Positions 25,766 to 35,199 of a stretch of DNA of 64,000 bases are shown piece by piece. Position 1 is the first letter of the stretch. Each line of letters starts with the position of its first letter. The DNA is from Caballeronia sordidicola. Its GTDB lineage: Bacteria; Pseudomonadota; Gammaproteobacteria; Burkholderiales; Burkholderiaceae. The stretch lies in NCBI RefSeq assembly GCF_001544455.2, contig NZ_FCOC02000002.1, forward strand, positions 558,001-622,000, given 5' to 3'. The notes under the pieces are model-generated. The model did not search any database. It saw nothing but the letters and a program-made list of their open reading frames with translations, and was not told the origin of the DNA. Both the position numbers and the translations under genes were made by a program.

Positions 25766-27496
25766 ATGAACATCCGCAAATTCATCGGTGCTTCAAGTCG
25801 GGATGCGTTCCGGCTCGTGCGCGAGGCATTGGGTCCTGATGCGGTGGTCCTGTCGAATCGGGTGACGGAAGACGGCAGCATCGAGATCGTGGCCGTGGCC
25901 GATGGCGACCTGGCAAAGATCTCCCCGAAAGCCGCGGCGCAGCAACGCGAACTGAAACTCAAGGCGTCGCCGGCCGGCCCGAGCGCGGCGCCCGCGGCTT
26001 CCCAAAACACTCCCAATCACAACCCGTACGCCAGCGGAGACGTCTTTTCATCCGTGTTCGGCGCAAATCCCGAACCGCTCGAAGACCTCGAACCTGAAGC
26101 TCAGGCCGATCCGTTGCCGTTATCGCGCCGCCCGCGCGCAACGCCGGAAGAATCCTCCCGCACGATGGCCGAATCGAATCCCTGGTTGATCGAACACGCG
26201 CGCCGCGTGGCGCAGTCAGTCACCGAAGGCATGCCGCAGCGTTCGCTGAGTGCATCGGCGGCGATTGCAAAGGGACTTGGCAGCCCCGTTACCGTCACGC
26301 CGCAGCAGACCGACGCGCCGGACGCGCCCGAATGGACGCGCGAAGCGGCTCAACTCGCCGCTCGCCGCGCCGAGCAGAAGCTCGCGCAGGCACAGGCCGC
26401 CGCGTCGCCGGTCCAGTCGCCAGCCGCCAGCATGACGCAGGAAGGGGCGTTCGCAGGACTGCCGGCATCGGCGGCGGCGGCCGTCACGGAAGCCATTCGC
26501 GTGCGCATGGAGCAGGTCGTCAACGACACCGTCATGCACGAACTGTCGTCCATGCGCGGCATGATGGAAGAGCACTTCGCCGGCTTGCTGTGGGGCGACC
26601 GCCAGCGCCGCAGTCCGAACCACGCAGCGTTGACCAAGCGCCTGTTCGCCGCCGGATTCTCGGCGCAGCTCGTGCGCATGCTGATCGACAACATGCCGGA
26701 GATCGAACACGCGGAAAGCTCGATGCAATGGGTTCAGCAAGTCCTCGAGAACAATCTGCCCGTAATGGACAGCGAAGAGTCGATGATGAGCCGCGGCGGC
26801 GTCTTCGCGCTGATGGGCCCGACAGGCGTCGGCAAGACGACGACTACCGCCAAGCTCGCCGCGCGCTGCGTGATGCGCTTCGGCGCAAGCAAGGTCGCGC
26901 TGCTGACAACCGACAGCTACCGGATCGGCGCGCACGAGCAACTGCGCATTTTCGGCAAGATCCTGGGGGTATCGGTGCATGCGGTGAAGGACGCGGCCGA
27001 CCTGCAACTCGCGCTTTCCGAACTGCGCAACAAGCACATCGTGCTGATCGATACCATTGGCATGAGCCAGCGCGACCGCACGGTGTCCGATCACATCTCC
27101 ATGCTTTGTGGCGCCGGGCACCCGGTGCAGCGCCTGCTGCTGCTCAACGCCACCAGCCACGGCGACACGCTCAACGAAGTCGTGCAGGCCTACCAAAGCA
27201 CGCCGGACCAGCCGCCGCTCGCGGGCTGCATCCTGACCAAGCTCGACGAAGCCACGAACCTGGGCGGCGTTATCGACACCGTGATCCGATACAAACTGCC
27301 CGTGCATTACGTATCGACGGGACAGAAGGTTCCGGAAAACCTGTACGTCGCGACCAAGCGATTTCTGATTAAAAGCGCGTTCTGCATTCCGCGCGACGGC
27401 TCGCCATTCGTGCCGCAAGACGACGACGTGCCGCCGCTCCTGTCCGCGCTTTCGGCGCGCGCTTCCACCGAACTGCATGAGGTTCACTTTGGATAA
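25766..27496 (+). CDS. flhF: Flagellar SRP-type GTPase FlhF
   Basis: 576 residues. The N terminus MNIRKFIGASSRDAFRLVREALGPDAVVLSNR is the FlhF signature. A long Pro/Ala-rich linker follows, then an SRP-type NG domain: P-loop GPTGVGKT at 351-358, DTIGMSQRD (G3) and TKLDEATNLGG (G4). FlhF positions the polar flagellum and supports assembly. The start at 25766 follows GGGGG by 6 bases; the upstream in-frame extension has no support. It overlaps flhG by 20 bases. Confidence 0.95.
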   Translation: MNIRKFIGASSRDAFRLVREALGPDAVVLSNRVTEDGSIEIVAVADGDLAKISPKAAAQQRELKLKASPAGPSAAPAASQNTPNHNPYASGDVFSSVFGANPEPLEDLEPEAQADPLPLSRRPRATPEESSRTMAESNPWLIEHARRVAQSVTEGMPQRSLSASAAIAKGLGSPVTVTPQQTDAPDAPEWTREAAQLAARRAEQKLAQAQAAASPVQSPAASMTQEGAFAGLPASAAAAVTEAIRVRMEQVVNDTVMHELSSMRGMMEEHFAGLLWGDRQRRSPNHAALTKRLFAAGFSAQLVRMLIDNMPEIEHAESSMQWVQQVLENNLPVMDSEESMMSRGGVFALMGPTGVGKTTTTAKLAARCVMRFGASKVALLTTDSYRIGAHEQLRIFGKILGVSVHAVKDAADLQLALSELRNKHIVLIDTIGMSQRDRTVSDHISMLCGAGHPVQRLLLLNATSHGDTLNEVVQAYQSTPDQPPLAGCILTKLDEATNLGGVIDTVIRYKLPVHYVSTGQKVPENLYVATKRFLIKSAFCIPRDGSPFVPQDDDVPPLLSALSARASTELHEVHFG

Positions 27497-28424
27497 GTTC
27501 GCGTCCGATCAGGCTGAAGGCTTGCGGCGTCTCCTGACGCGCAACCGCTCGCGAGTGGTCACGGTGTGCGGCGCACCGGCGGGCGGAATGGGCGGAACCG
27601 GCAATACGTCAACGGTCGTCAATCTCGCGGCCGCGCTTGCGGCGCAGGGCAAGGACGTGCTGGTTATCGATGAACGGCAGAACGCGTTGTCGGCGAGCCG
27701 CCTCGCGAAGGTGCCGTCCACGGGCGCGCTGGGCGCGGTGTTGTCCGGCAAGCGCTTCCTGCAGGACGCGGTGACGCGCACGCCGTTCGGCTTCTCGATG
27801 ATCGCCGCGCCTCGCGACGAACGCATCAGCCACGACGCCGCCCATTGCCGCGTCTTGCTCGATGGTCCCGCTGATATCGTTCTCATCGATACACAGCCGG
27901 ATCGCAGCGGCGCGCTGTCCACGCTTGCTGCGCAGGCGCACGACTTCGTGATCGTGACCCGCGTCGCGCCGGCCGCGATCACCGAGGCGTATGCCTGCAT
28001 CAAGCGCCTGCATTACGCGCACGCCATTTCGCGCTTCCGGATCGTGGTGAATCACGTGAAGAACGCCGCCGATGCGCAAATCGCCTTCGACAACCTCGCC
28101 GGCGTAGCAAGCCGCTATCTCGCCGTGAAGTTGATGCCCGCCGGCTGCGTGGCTGAAGACGCGCGCGTGGCGAAGGCGCATGAACTGTCGCGCTGCGCCG
28201 TGGAAGCTTTCCCGACCACCGCCGCCGCTCGCGACTATCGTCATATCGCGGCCGATTTGCAGTATTGGCCGATGCCAGAAAGTTCGCACTTCGAATGGCC
28301 GGCGCAAGCCGCTTCCATGGAAACGCCGCGCAACATCGAGCGTTCGATCAACCCCGGGGCTGGTTTGCGCCGCACCGAATCGCCGTTGGCGGAGCTTGCG
28401 ATGCGCAGCCCGGCGTCGGTGTGA
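27477..28424 (+). CDS. flhG: MinD-like flagellar number regulator FlhG (FleN/YlxH) with degenerate P-loop
   Basis: 315 residues, P-loop NTPase of the MinD/ParA type. GLRRLL at residues 15-20 belongs to the N-terminal FlhF-activating helix. The deviant Walker A motif, normally KGGxGKT, reads MGGTGNT at residues 38-44, so both lysines are missing. The Walker B-like IVLIDTQPD is kept. It partners FlhF in controlling flagellar number and site, but ATP hydrolysis looks doubtful. The start may be ATG 27477 or the in-frame TTG at 27489 (LDKFASDQAEG), the position where homologues usually begin. Confidence 0.9.
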   Translation: MRFTLDKFASDQAEGLRRLLTRNRSRVVTVCGAPAGGMGGTGNTSTVVNLAAALAAQGKDVLVIDERQNALSASRLAKVPSTGALGAVLSGKRFLQDAVTRTPFGFSMIAAPRDERISHDAAHCRVLLDGPADIVLIDTQPDRSGALSTLAAQAHDFVIVTRVAPAAITEAYACIKRLHYAHAISRFRIVVNHVKNAADAQIAFDNLAGVASRYLAVKLMPAGCVAEDARVAKAHELSRCAVEAFPTTAAARDYRHIAADLQYWPMPESSHFEWPAQAASMETPRNIERSINPGAGLRRTESPLAELAMRSPASV

Positions 28425-28455
28425 CGAAGCAAAAGAAGGAACAAAGGTGAATGCG

Positions 28456-29187
28456 ATGTATAACGCCCAGGGAAAACTGTCACAAGCCGAGGTCCTGACC
28501 CGCTACGCGCCGCTCGTGCGCCGTCTGGGTCTGCAACTGGTCGCAAAAATGCCGGCCAGCGTGGATCTCGACGATCTGATTCAGGCCGGCATGATCGGCT
28601 TGCTAGACGCCGCGAGCCGCTATAAAGAAGATCAGGGCGCGCAGTTCGAGACCTACGCCAGCCAGCGGATTCGTGGCGCGATGCTCGACGAATTGCGGGC
28701 GAACGACTGGCTGCCGCGCAGCATGCGCAAGACGTCGCGCGAAGTGGAGTCGGCGGTGCACAAGGTCGAGCAAAACCTTGGCCGTTCGGCGAGCGAGCAG
28801 GAAGTCGCCGAGCATCTCAACATGCCGCTCGGCGAATACCAGACCATGCTGCAGGATCTGCACGGCAGCCAACTGATCTATTACGAAGACTTCGACCGGT
28901 CATCGGACGACGAACCGTTTCTCGACCGTTATTGCGTCGATAAAGCCGATCCGCTGTCTGCGTTGCTGGATGGCAGCTTGCGCTCGGCGCTGGTGGAAGC
29001 CATCGATAAATTGCCGGAACGCGAAAAGCTGCTGATGAGCCTTTATTACGAAAAGGGGTTGAACCTGCGCGAGATCGGCGCCGTGATGGAAGTCAGCGAA
29101 TCGCGCGTGTGCCAGTTGCATAGCCAGGCGGTTGCGAGGTTGCGGGCCAAGTTGCGGGAACAGGCCTGGTCGGGGGTTGAGGCTTGA
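28456..29187 (+). CDS. fliA: Flagellar sigma factor FliA (sigma-28)
   Basis: 243 residues from ATG 28456; an in-frame GTG at 28447 with AAGGA 6 bases upstream is an equal alternative. Region 2 (DLDDLIQAGMIGLLDAASRYKEDQGAQFETYASQRIRGAMLDELR) and region 4 (LPEREKLLMSLYYEKGLNLREIGAVMEVSESRVCQLHSQA-type helix-turn-helix) are intact. It directs transcription of late flagellar and chemotaxis genes; a sigma-28 type promoter is found before fliS in this window. It closes the flhF-flhG-fliA operon. Confidence 0.96.
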   Translation: MYNAQGKLSQAEVLTRYAPLVRRLGLQLVAKMPASVDLDDLIQAGMIGLLDAASRYKEDQGAQFETYASQRIRGAMLDELRANDWLPRSMRKTSREVESAVHKVEQNLGRSASEQEVAEHLNMPLGEYQTMLQDLHGSQLIYYEDFDRSSDDEPFLDRYCVDKADPLSALLDGSLRSALVEAIDKLPEREKLLMSLYYEKGLNLREIGAVMEVSESRVCQLHSQAVARLRAKLREQAWSGVEA

Positions 29188-29357
29188 GGGATTGGGTTTG
29201 CGGTTGGCGAAGTTTCGGGGCGCCGGCTTTTGCGCTTCGACTTCGCTTGGCGTTGGTTCCGGTCCAGTACATCGGGATTAACGATGCCGTCAGCAAGCGC
29301 GACATTGAAAGCAGCGCCGTTGCGCGCTCTCTACCTTCTGCGAGCGTGTGCTGTTCT

Positions 29358-29433
29358 TGGTGCGCCCGGCTGGGATCGAACCAGCAACCCCTGCCTTCGG
29401 AGGGCAGTACTCTATCCATTGAGCTACGGGCGC
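29358..29433 (-). tRNA. tRNA-Arg (anticodon CCG)
   Basis: On the minus strand GCGCCCG (29433-29427) pairs with CGGGCGC at the 3' side. The D-loop region AGCTCAATGGATAGAG, anticodon stem CTGCC/GGCAG with loop CTCCGAA, variable loop and TTCGATCC T-loop all follow. The anticodon is CCG, reading CGG (Arg). The 3' CCA is encoded (29360-29358). All arms pair well. Confidence 0.96.
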
Positions 29434-29757
29434 ATATGAGCGAGGAGTACCGCGTTCCATATACAAAATCATGGAGGCAGGACTGCTGCGAGTCCGAAAC
29501 AATACCTGTTTTCGGCCGATTCGTCCATCGCAAGGGCTTAAACGTCTAACGCCTGCATCTTCCAAAGCCTCTGCAAAACCTCCAAGAATCCGGGTTAACA
29601 CGCGCTGCGACAAGCCTTTGCAGGCATGCCGCCACGTAAACGTTCCGTCTATAATCGACCGTGCTGGCGAAAACGTTTAAAACCATTCGAGAGAATCGCC
29701 GTTGCTGTCACGCTGTCGCTGTACCGACTCACATATAAAAAGGGAGACGAGACGAGC
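29434..29757. other. Intergenic region between tRNA-Arg and the cytochrome gene
   Basis: This stretch of 324 bases contains no supportable gene. It must carry the tRNA promoter (minus strand) and the cytochrome promoter (plus strand), but no strong hexamer pair was recognised. The last 30 bases hold AGGGAG about 11 bases before the cytochrome start. Confidence 0.4.
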
Positions 29758-30678
29758 ATGAGTGAAGCACCCCACGGAGTCCCGATCAAAACGCCCGGTC
29801 AACTCATCGCGGCAATCGTCGCCGGGTTCGCCATTCCAATCGTCGTGATCGTCCTGCTGGCCGTCTACGTCAACAACACGACACGCACCGGCGCCGGCAC
29901 CGATTCCCTCTCGGATGCCGCCGTCGCGCAGCGCATTGCCCCAGTCGCGCAAGTCGATATCCGCGACGCCAACGCCCCCCGCGTCTACAAAACAGGCGAA
30001 CAGGTTTTCAAAGCCGTGTGCACGACCTGCCACACCGCTGGCGTAGCCGGCGCGCCGAAGTTCGGCAATGCGGGCGACTGGGCACCGCGCATAGCGGAAG
30101 GCTATGACACGCTGCTCCACAACGCGCTCAATGGCAAAGGCGGCATGCCCGCTCGCGGCGGCACCAGTCCCGACGACTATAGCGACTTCGAAATTGCCCG
30201 GGCAGTCGTCTATATGGCCAACGATGGCGGCGCAAAATTCGCCGAACCCGCGCAACCGGCGCCTAGCGCGGCAGCGGGTGCATCGGCGGCTGCCGCCCCG
30301 GCGAGCGGCGCAGCAGCCGCTTCTTCAACCGCCGCTTCTTCAACCGATAACGCCCAGGCCGCAGCAGCAGTCGCCGCCCTGGCAAACGTGCCGCAGGCAA
30401 GCTCCGCACCGGCGGCAGGCGCGCAAAGCGCGGATGCATCGCAAGCTGGAAAGGCGTTGTACACGCAGGTTTGTCAGGCGTGCCACGCGGCAGGCGTGCT
30501 CGGCGCGCCAAAATTCGGCGATAAGGATGCCTGGGCCCCGCGCCTGAAAGAACCGATGGACACCGTCTATGGCTACGCGCTGCATGGAAAGGGCGCAATG
30601 CCGCCGAAAGGTGGATCGAATGCATCCGATGCCGACGTGAAAGCCGCCGTCGATTACATGGTTGCCGCGTCGAAGTAG
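29758..30678 (+). CDS. Membrane-anchored dihaem c-type cytochrome (cytochrome c5-like)
   Basis: 306 residues. An N-terminal membrane anchor (IVAGFAIPIVVIVLLAVYV, about residues 18-37) is followed by two cytochrome c domains with haem sites VCTTCHTAG and VCQACHAAG, each with a downstream GGMPARGG or GAMPPKGG methionine-ligand segment. The domains look like a tandem duplication joined by a roughly 60-residue Ala/Ser/Pro-rich flexible linker. It is presumably an electron carrier facing the periplasm. The upstream in-frame extension to 29626 is not supported. Confidence 0.9.
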   Translation: MSEAPHGVPIKTPGQLIAAIVAGFAIPIVVIVLLAVYVNNTTRTGAGTDSLSDAAVAQRIAPVAQVDIRDANAPRVYKTGEQVFKAVCTTCHTAGVAGAPKFGNAGDWAPRIAEGYDTLLHNALNGKGGMPARGGTSPDDYSDFEIARAVVYMANDGGAKFAEPAQPAPSAAAGASAAAAPASGAAAASSTAASSTDNAQAAAAVAALANVPQASSAPAAGAQSADASQAGKALYTQVCQACHAAGVLGAPKFGDKDAWAPRLKEPMDTVYGYALHGKGAMPPKGGSNASDADVKAAVDYMVAASK

Positions 30679-30704
30679 ACGGTTTCAGCAGACCAGCGAA
30701 ACAC

Positions 30705-30732
30705 AAACCCCTGCGCAAAAACGCAGGGGTTT
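30705..30732. terminator. Bidirectional terminator between cytochrome and rep genes
   Basis: Perfect 11-base arms AAACCCCTGCG (30705-30715) and CGCAGGGGTTT (30722-30732) with a 6-base A-rich loop. It lies between convergent genes, 26 bases after the cytochrome stop and 21 bases beyond the rep stop, and has T-rich sequence on either exit. Confidence 0.9.
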
Positions 30733-30753
30733 CGTTTTCATACCGCTCAATCC

Positions 30754-32850
30754 TCAAGCCGGCTTCTGCAACAACTCCTTCAGCCGTGCCATCCGATCCT
30801 TCGGCGACATCGGCGCTTCCTCTTCCGTTGGCGGCGGGGCATCGTCCAAAAGCATTTCCGGGATAAACCGCGACGCCTCGCACACCACCGTTTCCCGCGC
30901 CCGCTTGCGTTTCTTGCACCAGTTCAGATGCAAGCTGCGCTGCGCCCGCGTGATCGCGACGTACATCAGCCGCCGTTCTTCCTCGATCCGGCCCGTGTCC
31001 ACCGGCGCATCCGCATCGGCGTCCGGATTACCCCGGTGCGGCATGATTCCCTCTTCCACGCCGACCAGAAACACATGCGGATATTCCAGTCCCTTCGATG
31101 CATGCACCGTGGACAACCGCACGGCATCGGGATTCTCGTCCTTGCCTTCGAGCATCGACATCAGCGCGACCGTCTGGATCAGGCCGAGCAAGTTCTTGCC
31201 TTCGTCGCCGAAACCGTCGGCATTGTCGTAGCCGGTCGCCTCCGCATCCGCCACTTCCGGCTTCGTGCCCTTTTTCTTCAGCCACTCGCAGAATTCAAGC
31301 ACGTTCTGCCATTTAGACTGAGCCTGCCGTTCGTCGTGGGCATCGTAGAGATACGCCTCGTAATGAATGGCTTCCATCATGTCGTTGAGCACTTCGGTTG
31401 CCGGATCACGCCCCGCGCGGTCAGACAGACGCTGCATCCAGTCGCAAAATGCGCGCAACGGCTCGACCTGGCGCGCCGACAACCGCGCCTCGATCCCGCC
31501 CATGAACACCGCTTCGAACAACGAAACCTTCGCCTGTCCCGCGAACGCACCAAGCGCCTCCAGCGTCGTGTTGCCCACGCCACGCCGTGGCGTGGTGATC
31601 GCGCGGATGAACGCGGGGTCGTCGTCGGGATTCGCGATCAGCCGCAAATACGCGACGATGTCCTTGATCTCGGCTTTATCGAAAAAAGACTGTCCGCCGG
31701 ACAGCACATACGGAATCCGCTCGCGCCGCAAAACCTGCTCGAATATCCGCGCCTGAAAATTCCCGCGATACAAAATCGCATAATCCCGAAACGCCGAGCG
31801 CCGCTCGAATTTATGCGCCGACAAGCGGAACACGACCGACTCGGCCTCGTGCTCTTCGTCGTTGCACGCGGTCACGGTAATTGAGTCACCCATGCCGTGC
31901 TCGGACCAAAGCTTCTTTTCGAAGAGCTTCGGGTTGTTCGCAATCACGTTGTTCGCCGCGGTCAGGATGCGAACCGTCGACCGGTAGTTCTGCTCCAGCT
32001 TCACCACATGCAGCTTCGGGAAATCCTTGCCCAATTGCGCGAGGTTTTCGAGCGTCGCCCCGCGCCAGCCGTAGATGGCCTGATCGTCGTCACCCACCGC
32101 CGTGAACGCGGCGCGCGGACCAGCCAGCAGTTTCAGCAATTCGTACTGGCAGGCGTTCGTGTCCTGATATTCATCGATCAGCAGGTAGCGCAGGCGGTTC
32201 TGCCACTTTTCGCGAACCTGCTCGTTCTCTGCGAAAAGCTGCGCGGGCTTCAGGATCAGGTCGTCAAAATCGAGCGCCTGATACGCGTGCAGCGTCGCCA
32301 CATAGCTGCGGAACACAATGGCAGCCTGCATCTCGTCTTCGTTCGACGCCATCGCCGACGCCTGATCCGGCGACACCATGCCGTTTTTCCACAGCGAAAT
32401 GATCGACTGGACCTTGCGGATCAGGCCCTTGTCTGTGGTTCCGAGCTGCTCCTGGACCATCCCGAAGCAATCGCTGGAATCCATGATCGAGAATTGCGGC
32501 TTCAGCCCGACGTGCTCGGCTTCCTGCCGCATGATCTGGACGCCAAGCGAATGGAACGTCGAGATGGTCAGCTGGTTCACCGGCACACGGCGGCCTTCCT
32601 TGCCGGGCGCCGTGAGCGTCTTCCCTTCGAGCAGTTTTGCCGTGCGTTCGCGCATTTCGAGAGCGGCCTTGTTCGTGAAGGTCAGCGCGGCAATGTGCTT
32701 CGGCTCGAAGCCCTTTCGCTCGATCAAATGCGCGATTTTTTGCGTGATCACGCGCGTCTTGCCGCTGCCGGCGCCGGCGAGCACGAGACATGGACCATCG
32801 AGATAGCGCACCGCTTCGGATTGCGCGGCGTTCATACCTGCTGCGGACAT
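30754..32850 (-). CDS. rep: ATP-dependent DNA helicase Rep (UvrD/Rep superfamily 1A)
   Basis: 698 residues from ATG 32850 (MSAAGMNAAQSEAVRYL). Walker A is AGAGSGKT at 25-32. The LLIDEYQDTN motif II, VGDDDQAIYGWRGA, LEQNYRS, STVHASKGLEYPHVFLVG and YVAITRAQ motifs follow in order. The length is close to E. coli Rep (673), and the LTFTNKAALEMRER and YVLSGGQSFFDKAEIKD segments fit Rep better than UvrD. It helps replication past protein blocks. The long in-frame extension upstream has no support. Confidence 0.93.
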   Translation of the reverse strand: MSAAGMNAAQSEAVRYLDGPCLVLAGAGSGKTRVITQKIAHLIERKGFEPKHIAALTFTNKAALEMRERTAKLLEGKTLTAPGKEGRRVPVNQLTISTFHSLGVQIMRQEAEHVGLKPQFSIMDSSDCFGMVQEQLGTTDKGLIRKVQSIISLWKNGMVSPDQASAMASNEDEMQAAIVFRSYVATLHAYQALDFDDLILKPAQLFAENEQVREKWQNRLRYLLIDEYQDTNACQYELLKLLAGPRAAFTAVGDDDQAIYGWRGATLENLAQLGKDFPKLHVVKLEQNYRSTVRILTAANNVIANNPKLFEKKLWSEHGMGDSITVTACNDEEHEAESVVFRLSAHKFERRSAFRDYAILYRGNFQARIFEQVLRRERIPYVLSGGQSFFDKAEIKDIVAYLRLIANPDDDPAFIRAITTPRRGVGNTTLEALGAFAGQAKVSLFEAVFMGGIEARLSARQVEPLRAFCDWMQRLSDRAGRDPATEVLNDMMEAIHYEAYLYDAHDERQAQSKWQNVLEFCEWLKKKGTKPEVADAEATGYDNADGFGDEGKNLLGLIQTVALMSMLEGKDENPDAVRLSTVHASKGLEYPHVFLVGVEEGIMPHRGNPDADADAPVDTGRIEEERRLMYVAITRAQRSLHLNWCKKRKRARETVVCEASRFIPEMLLDDAPPPTEEEAPMSPKDRMARLKELLQKPA

Positions 32851-33123
32851 CGTTCGGACACTTTGAGATGCGCAAATCACGCGACGCCTGCGGCCGCTGG
32901 AATTACGCGTTGTGAGCGGGAAAGCGGGCGAAATCACGCGCTTGAAGATCAAATTCAGGAGCGGCCGCGATTTCGAGAGCGCGATGTTAACACGGAAGAA
33001 ACTGTCGGCCGAAGGCATTGGTTCTGACCCTTTCGCCATGAAGAACAGGCGTTGCGCGGTGCTCCGGGCTGAAACTTGCCCGTGCCACAATACCGGCGTC
33101 GCCAACACAAACAGGATGCCTGC

Positions 33124-34170
33124 ATGACAGCACTTCTAAAAGTCGGCCTGATGGGCTATGGCTTTGCCGGCGAGACCTTCCACGCGCCGGTGATCGAACA
33201 TTGCGGTCGCGCGACACTCGCCGCCATTGCCACGGGCAAGCCCGAGCGGGCGCTGGCCGATTATCCGAACGCCACGATCGTCGCCGATTTCGACGCGTTG
33301 CTCGCGCTCGGCGACCTTGAATGCATCGTGATCGCGACGCCGAACGACACACACTTCGACATGGCGAAAAAGGCCCTTGAAGCGGGCAAGAACGTGGTCG
33401 TCGACAAACCCGTCACACTTTCCGGCGCGGACGCCAAAACGCTCGCCGATCTTGCCAGAGCCCGCGGTTTGCTGTTCGCGCCGTTCCACAATCGCCGATG
33501 GGATGGCGATTTCATGACCGCGCGCGCCCTGATTGAAAGCGGTCGGCTTGGACGCGTCACGCATTACGAATCGCATTTCGACCGGTTCCGGCCTAAAGTG
33601 CCGCAGCGCTGGCGCGAGGAAGCATCGCGCGGAGGCGGGTTGTTGTTCGATCTGGGACCGCATCTGATCGATCAGGCCTTGGCCCTTTTCGGCGCGCCGC
33701 AGACCGTGTTCGCGACCGTCAAGGCACAGCGCGACCACGCGAGCGCGCCGGATTACGTCCATTTGCTGCTCGGCTATCCGGACAAGGAAATCGTGCTGCA
33801 TGCGAGCGCGCTTGCCGCGCTGGAGCCGTCGCGCTTCGCCATTCACGGCACGCGCGGCAGTTATGTAAAGACCGGGCTCGATGTTCAGGAAGACCAGCTC
33901 AAAGCCGGTTTGCGCCCCGGCAACGCGGAATTCGGCAAGAATCCGCCCGGCCTCTTGCGCGAAGTCGACGGCGACCACGATCTGCGCCAGGAATTCGCCA
34001 CGCGCGACGGTGCTTATGCGGAGTTTTATCGGTCGCTGGCGGCGTCGGTGCTCGATGGCAAGGAGTTTCCAATCGCGGCGCAGGATGCCGTCGACGTCAT
34101 GACGATTATCGATATCGCCATCCGCAGCAACGCCAAAGGACGCCGCATCGACTTCAAGCGACTGCAATAG
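33124..34170 (+). CDS. Gfo/Idh/MocA family NAD(P)-dependent oxidoreductase
   Basis: 348 residues. The N-terminal Rossmann fold shows GLMGYGFAGETFH (nucleotide loop at residues 8-20) and the VVVDKPVTLS segment with the conserved catalytic-region lysine. The C-terminal alpha/beta substrate domain includes GGGLLFDLGPHLIDQAL. It resembles YdgJ-like and scyllo-inositol dehydrogenase-like members, but the substrate is unknown. AGGA sits about 8 bases before the ATG. It is divergent from rep, with a 273-base gap, and monocistronic as far as can be seen. Confidence 0.9.
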   Translation: MTALLKVGLMGYGFAGETFHAPVIEHCGRATLAAIATGKPERALADYPNATIVADFDALLALGDLECIVIATPNDTHFDMAKKALEAGKNVVVDKPVTLSGADAKTLADLARARGLLFAPFHNRRWDGDFMTARALIESGRLGRVTHYESHFDRFRPKVPQRWREEASRGGGLLFDLGPHLIDQALALFGAPQTVFATVKAQRDHASAPDYVHLLLGYPDKEIVLHASALAALEPSRFAIHGTRGSYVKTGLDVQEDQLKAGLRPGNAEFGKNPPGLLREVDGDHDLRQEFATRDGAYAEFYRSLAASVLDGKEFPIAAQDAVDVMTIIDIAIRSNAKGRRIDFKRLQ

Positions 34171-34315
34171 GCGGCGCTGACAACCGCCTCACGCCTGTCT
34201 TTCAAACACACAGCGTTACATTCGCAGGCCGCTCTCGCGTCAGCCAGGGTGGTCTGCGAACCGTTCTTCTCCGGTCGTCCGCTCTTATCTTAAAAATCAC
34301 AAGGGGAGAACTTTC

Positions 34316-34693
34316 ATGCTGACATTCAAGCAAAGTTGCGCACGCGCGCTGATTGGCGCTGCGCTCGTGGGGTCGCTTGCGGCGTGTGTTGTCGAGCCGA
34401 CGCGGCAAGTCGATGTCGTCCGGGAAACGCCCGCGCGTCCCGATCCGCATGCCGAAGCGGTGCACAGAATGGATCAGGTCAACGGGCGGATCAATTCGAT
34501 GTGGCGCCATGTCGATCAGCGCGTGAACCAGGGCTTTTATCCGCCGCCACAGGGCGATGCATTCCATCATCGGCTGGATGTGATTCGCCAGGAATCACGC
34601 GATATGGCTTCGCAACACGGCGGCGGTTTGTCCGGCGAAGAACAGCGCACGCTGAATGGCGAACTCGACGGCGTGCAGCACGCAATCCAGTAA
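34316..34693 (+). CDS. Small putative lipoprotein
   Basis: 125 residues with a signal sequence ending in the lipobox L-A-A-C (Cys23 region), so the mature protein should be lipid-anchored. The remaining region is polar and predicted helical, with Gln-, His- and Arg-rich stretches (NGRINSMWRHVDQRVNQGF). No family is recognised. A strong AGGGGAG precedes the ATG by about 8 bases. It lies immediately upstream of the glycine riboswitch but has its own ribosome binding site and is unlikely to be part of that regulon. Confidence 0.8.
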   Translation: MLTFKQSCARALIGAALVGSLAACVVEPTRQVDVVRETPARPDPHAEAVHRMDQVNGRINSMWRHVDQRVNQGFYPPPQGDAFHHRLDVIRQESRDMASQHGGGLSGEEQRTLNGELDGVQHAIQ

Positions 34694-34810
34694 GTTCGAT
34701 CGGCCCGGCGGGCGTTGCCAGCGAGCGCCCGCCATTAGGCTTTCTCATGCCGCTATCAGCAAACCTCGTTTGACATTCGTATATCGGTCGCGTAAATTCG
34801 CCGCACGCGT

Positions 34811-35088
34811 CGGGAGAGCGCGCTGATCCTGTTTGTCGATTGACACAGCAAACGAAGCAGCGCCGCCGAAGGGGCACACCCAAAAACTCTCAGGCAAAAG
34901 GACCGGCTGCGTCGAAGTTCCGTTTATGTGCGAAGCCTTTAATCAGGCGCAAAACGGAAATTCGCACTCTGGAGAGCGGCATCGGCTGAAAGAAATACCG
35001 GCCAGTTGCCCACCGAAGGGGCGCGCGTTGTAAGCCGAAGCATCGGCTTGATGGCGTGCAATCTCTCAGGTACCGAGGACAGAGGGGT
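34811..35088 (+). promoter_or_regulatory. Tandem glycine riboswitch upstream of gcvT
   Basis: Two aptamers are visible. The first begins GGGAGAGCGCG near 34812 and has CGCCGAAGGGGCA and ACTCTCAGGCAAAAGGACCG near 34861-34908. The second begins CTGGAGAGCGGC near 34969 and has CACCGAAGGGGCG and TCTCTCAGGTACCGAGGACAG near 35015-35085. The duplicated GGAGAG..CCGAAGGGGC..CTCTCAGG..GGAC pattern is the diagnostic signature. In bacteria this arrangement commonly switches on glycine cleavage genes when glycine is abundant. The gcvT start is 111 bases downstream. Confidence 0.93.
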
Positions 35089-35199
35089 CATGTACAGGAT
35101 CGCTACGCGGTTTGGGCTTTGCGCTTGCAAACGCCAAACTCCGAGCGGGATTGCTGCATGGCCTTTTTTTGTTTTCGCGAACGCCCGAGGCCCCGCTCC

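Noticed and set aside
29184..29549. 121-codon plus-strand frame
   Set aside because: It runs through the tRNA-Arg gene on the opposite strand and includes translated tRNA sequence. No homology.
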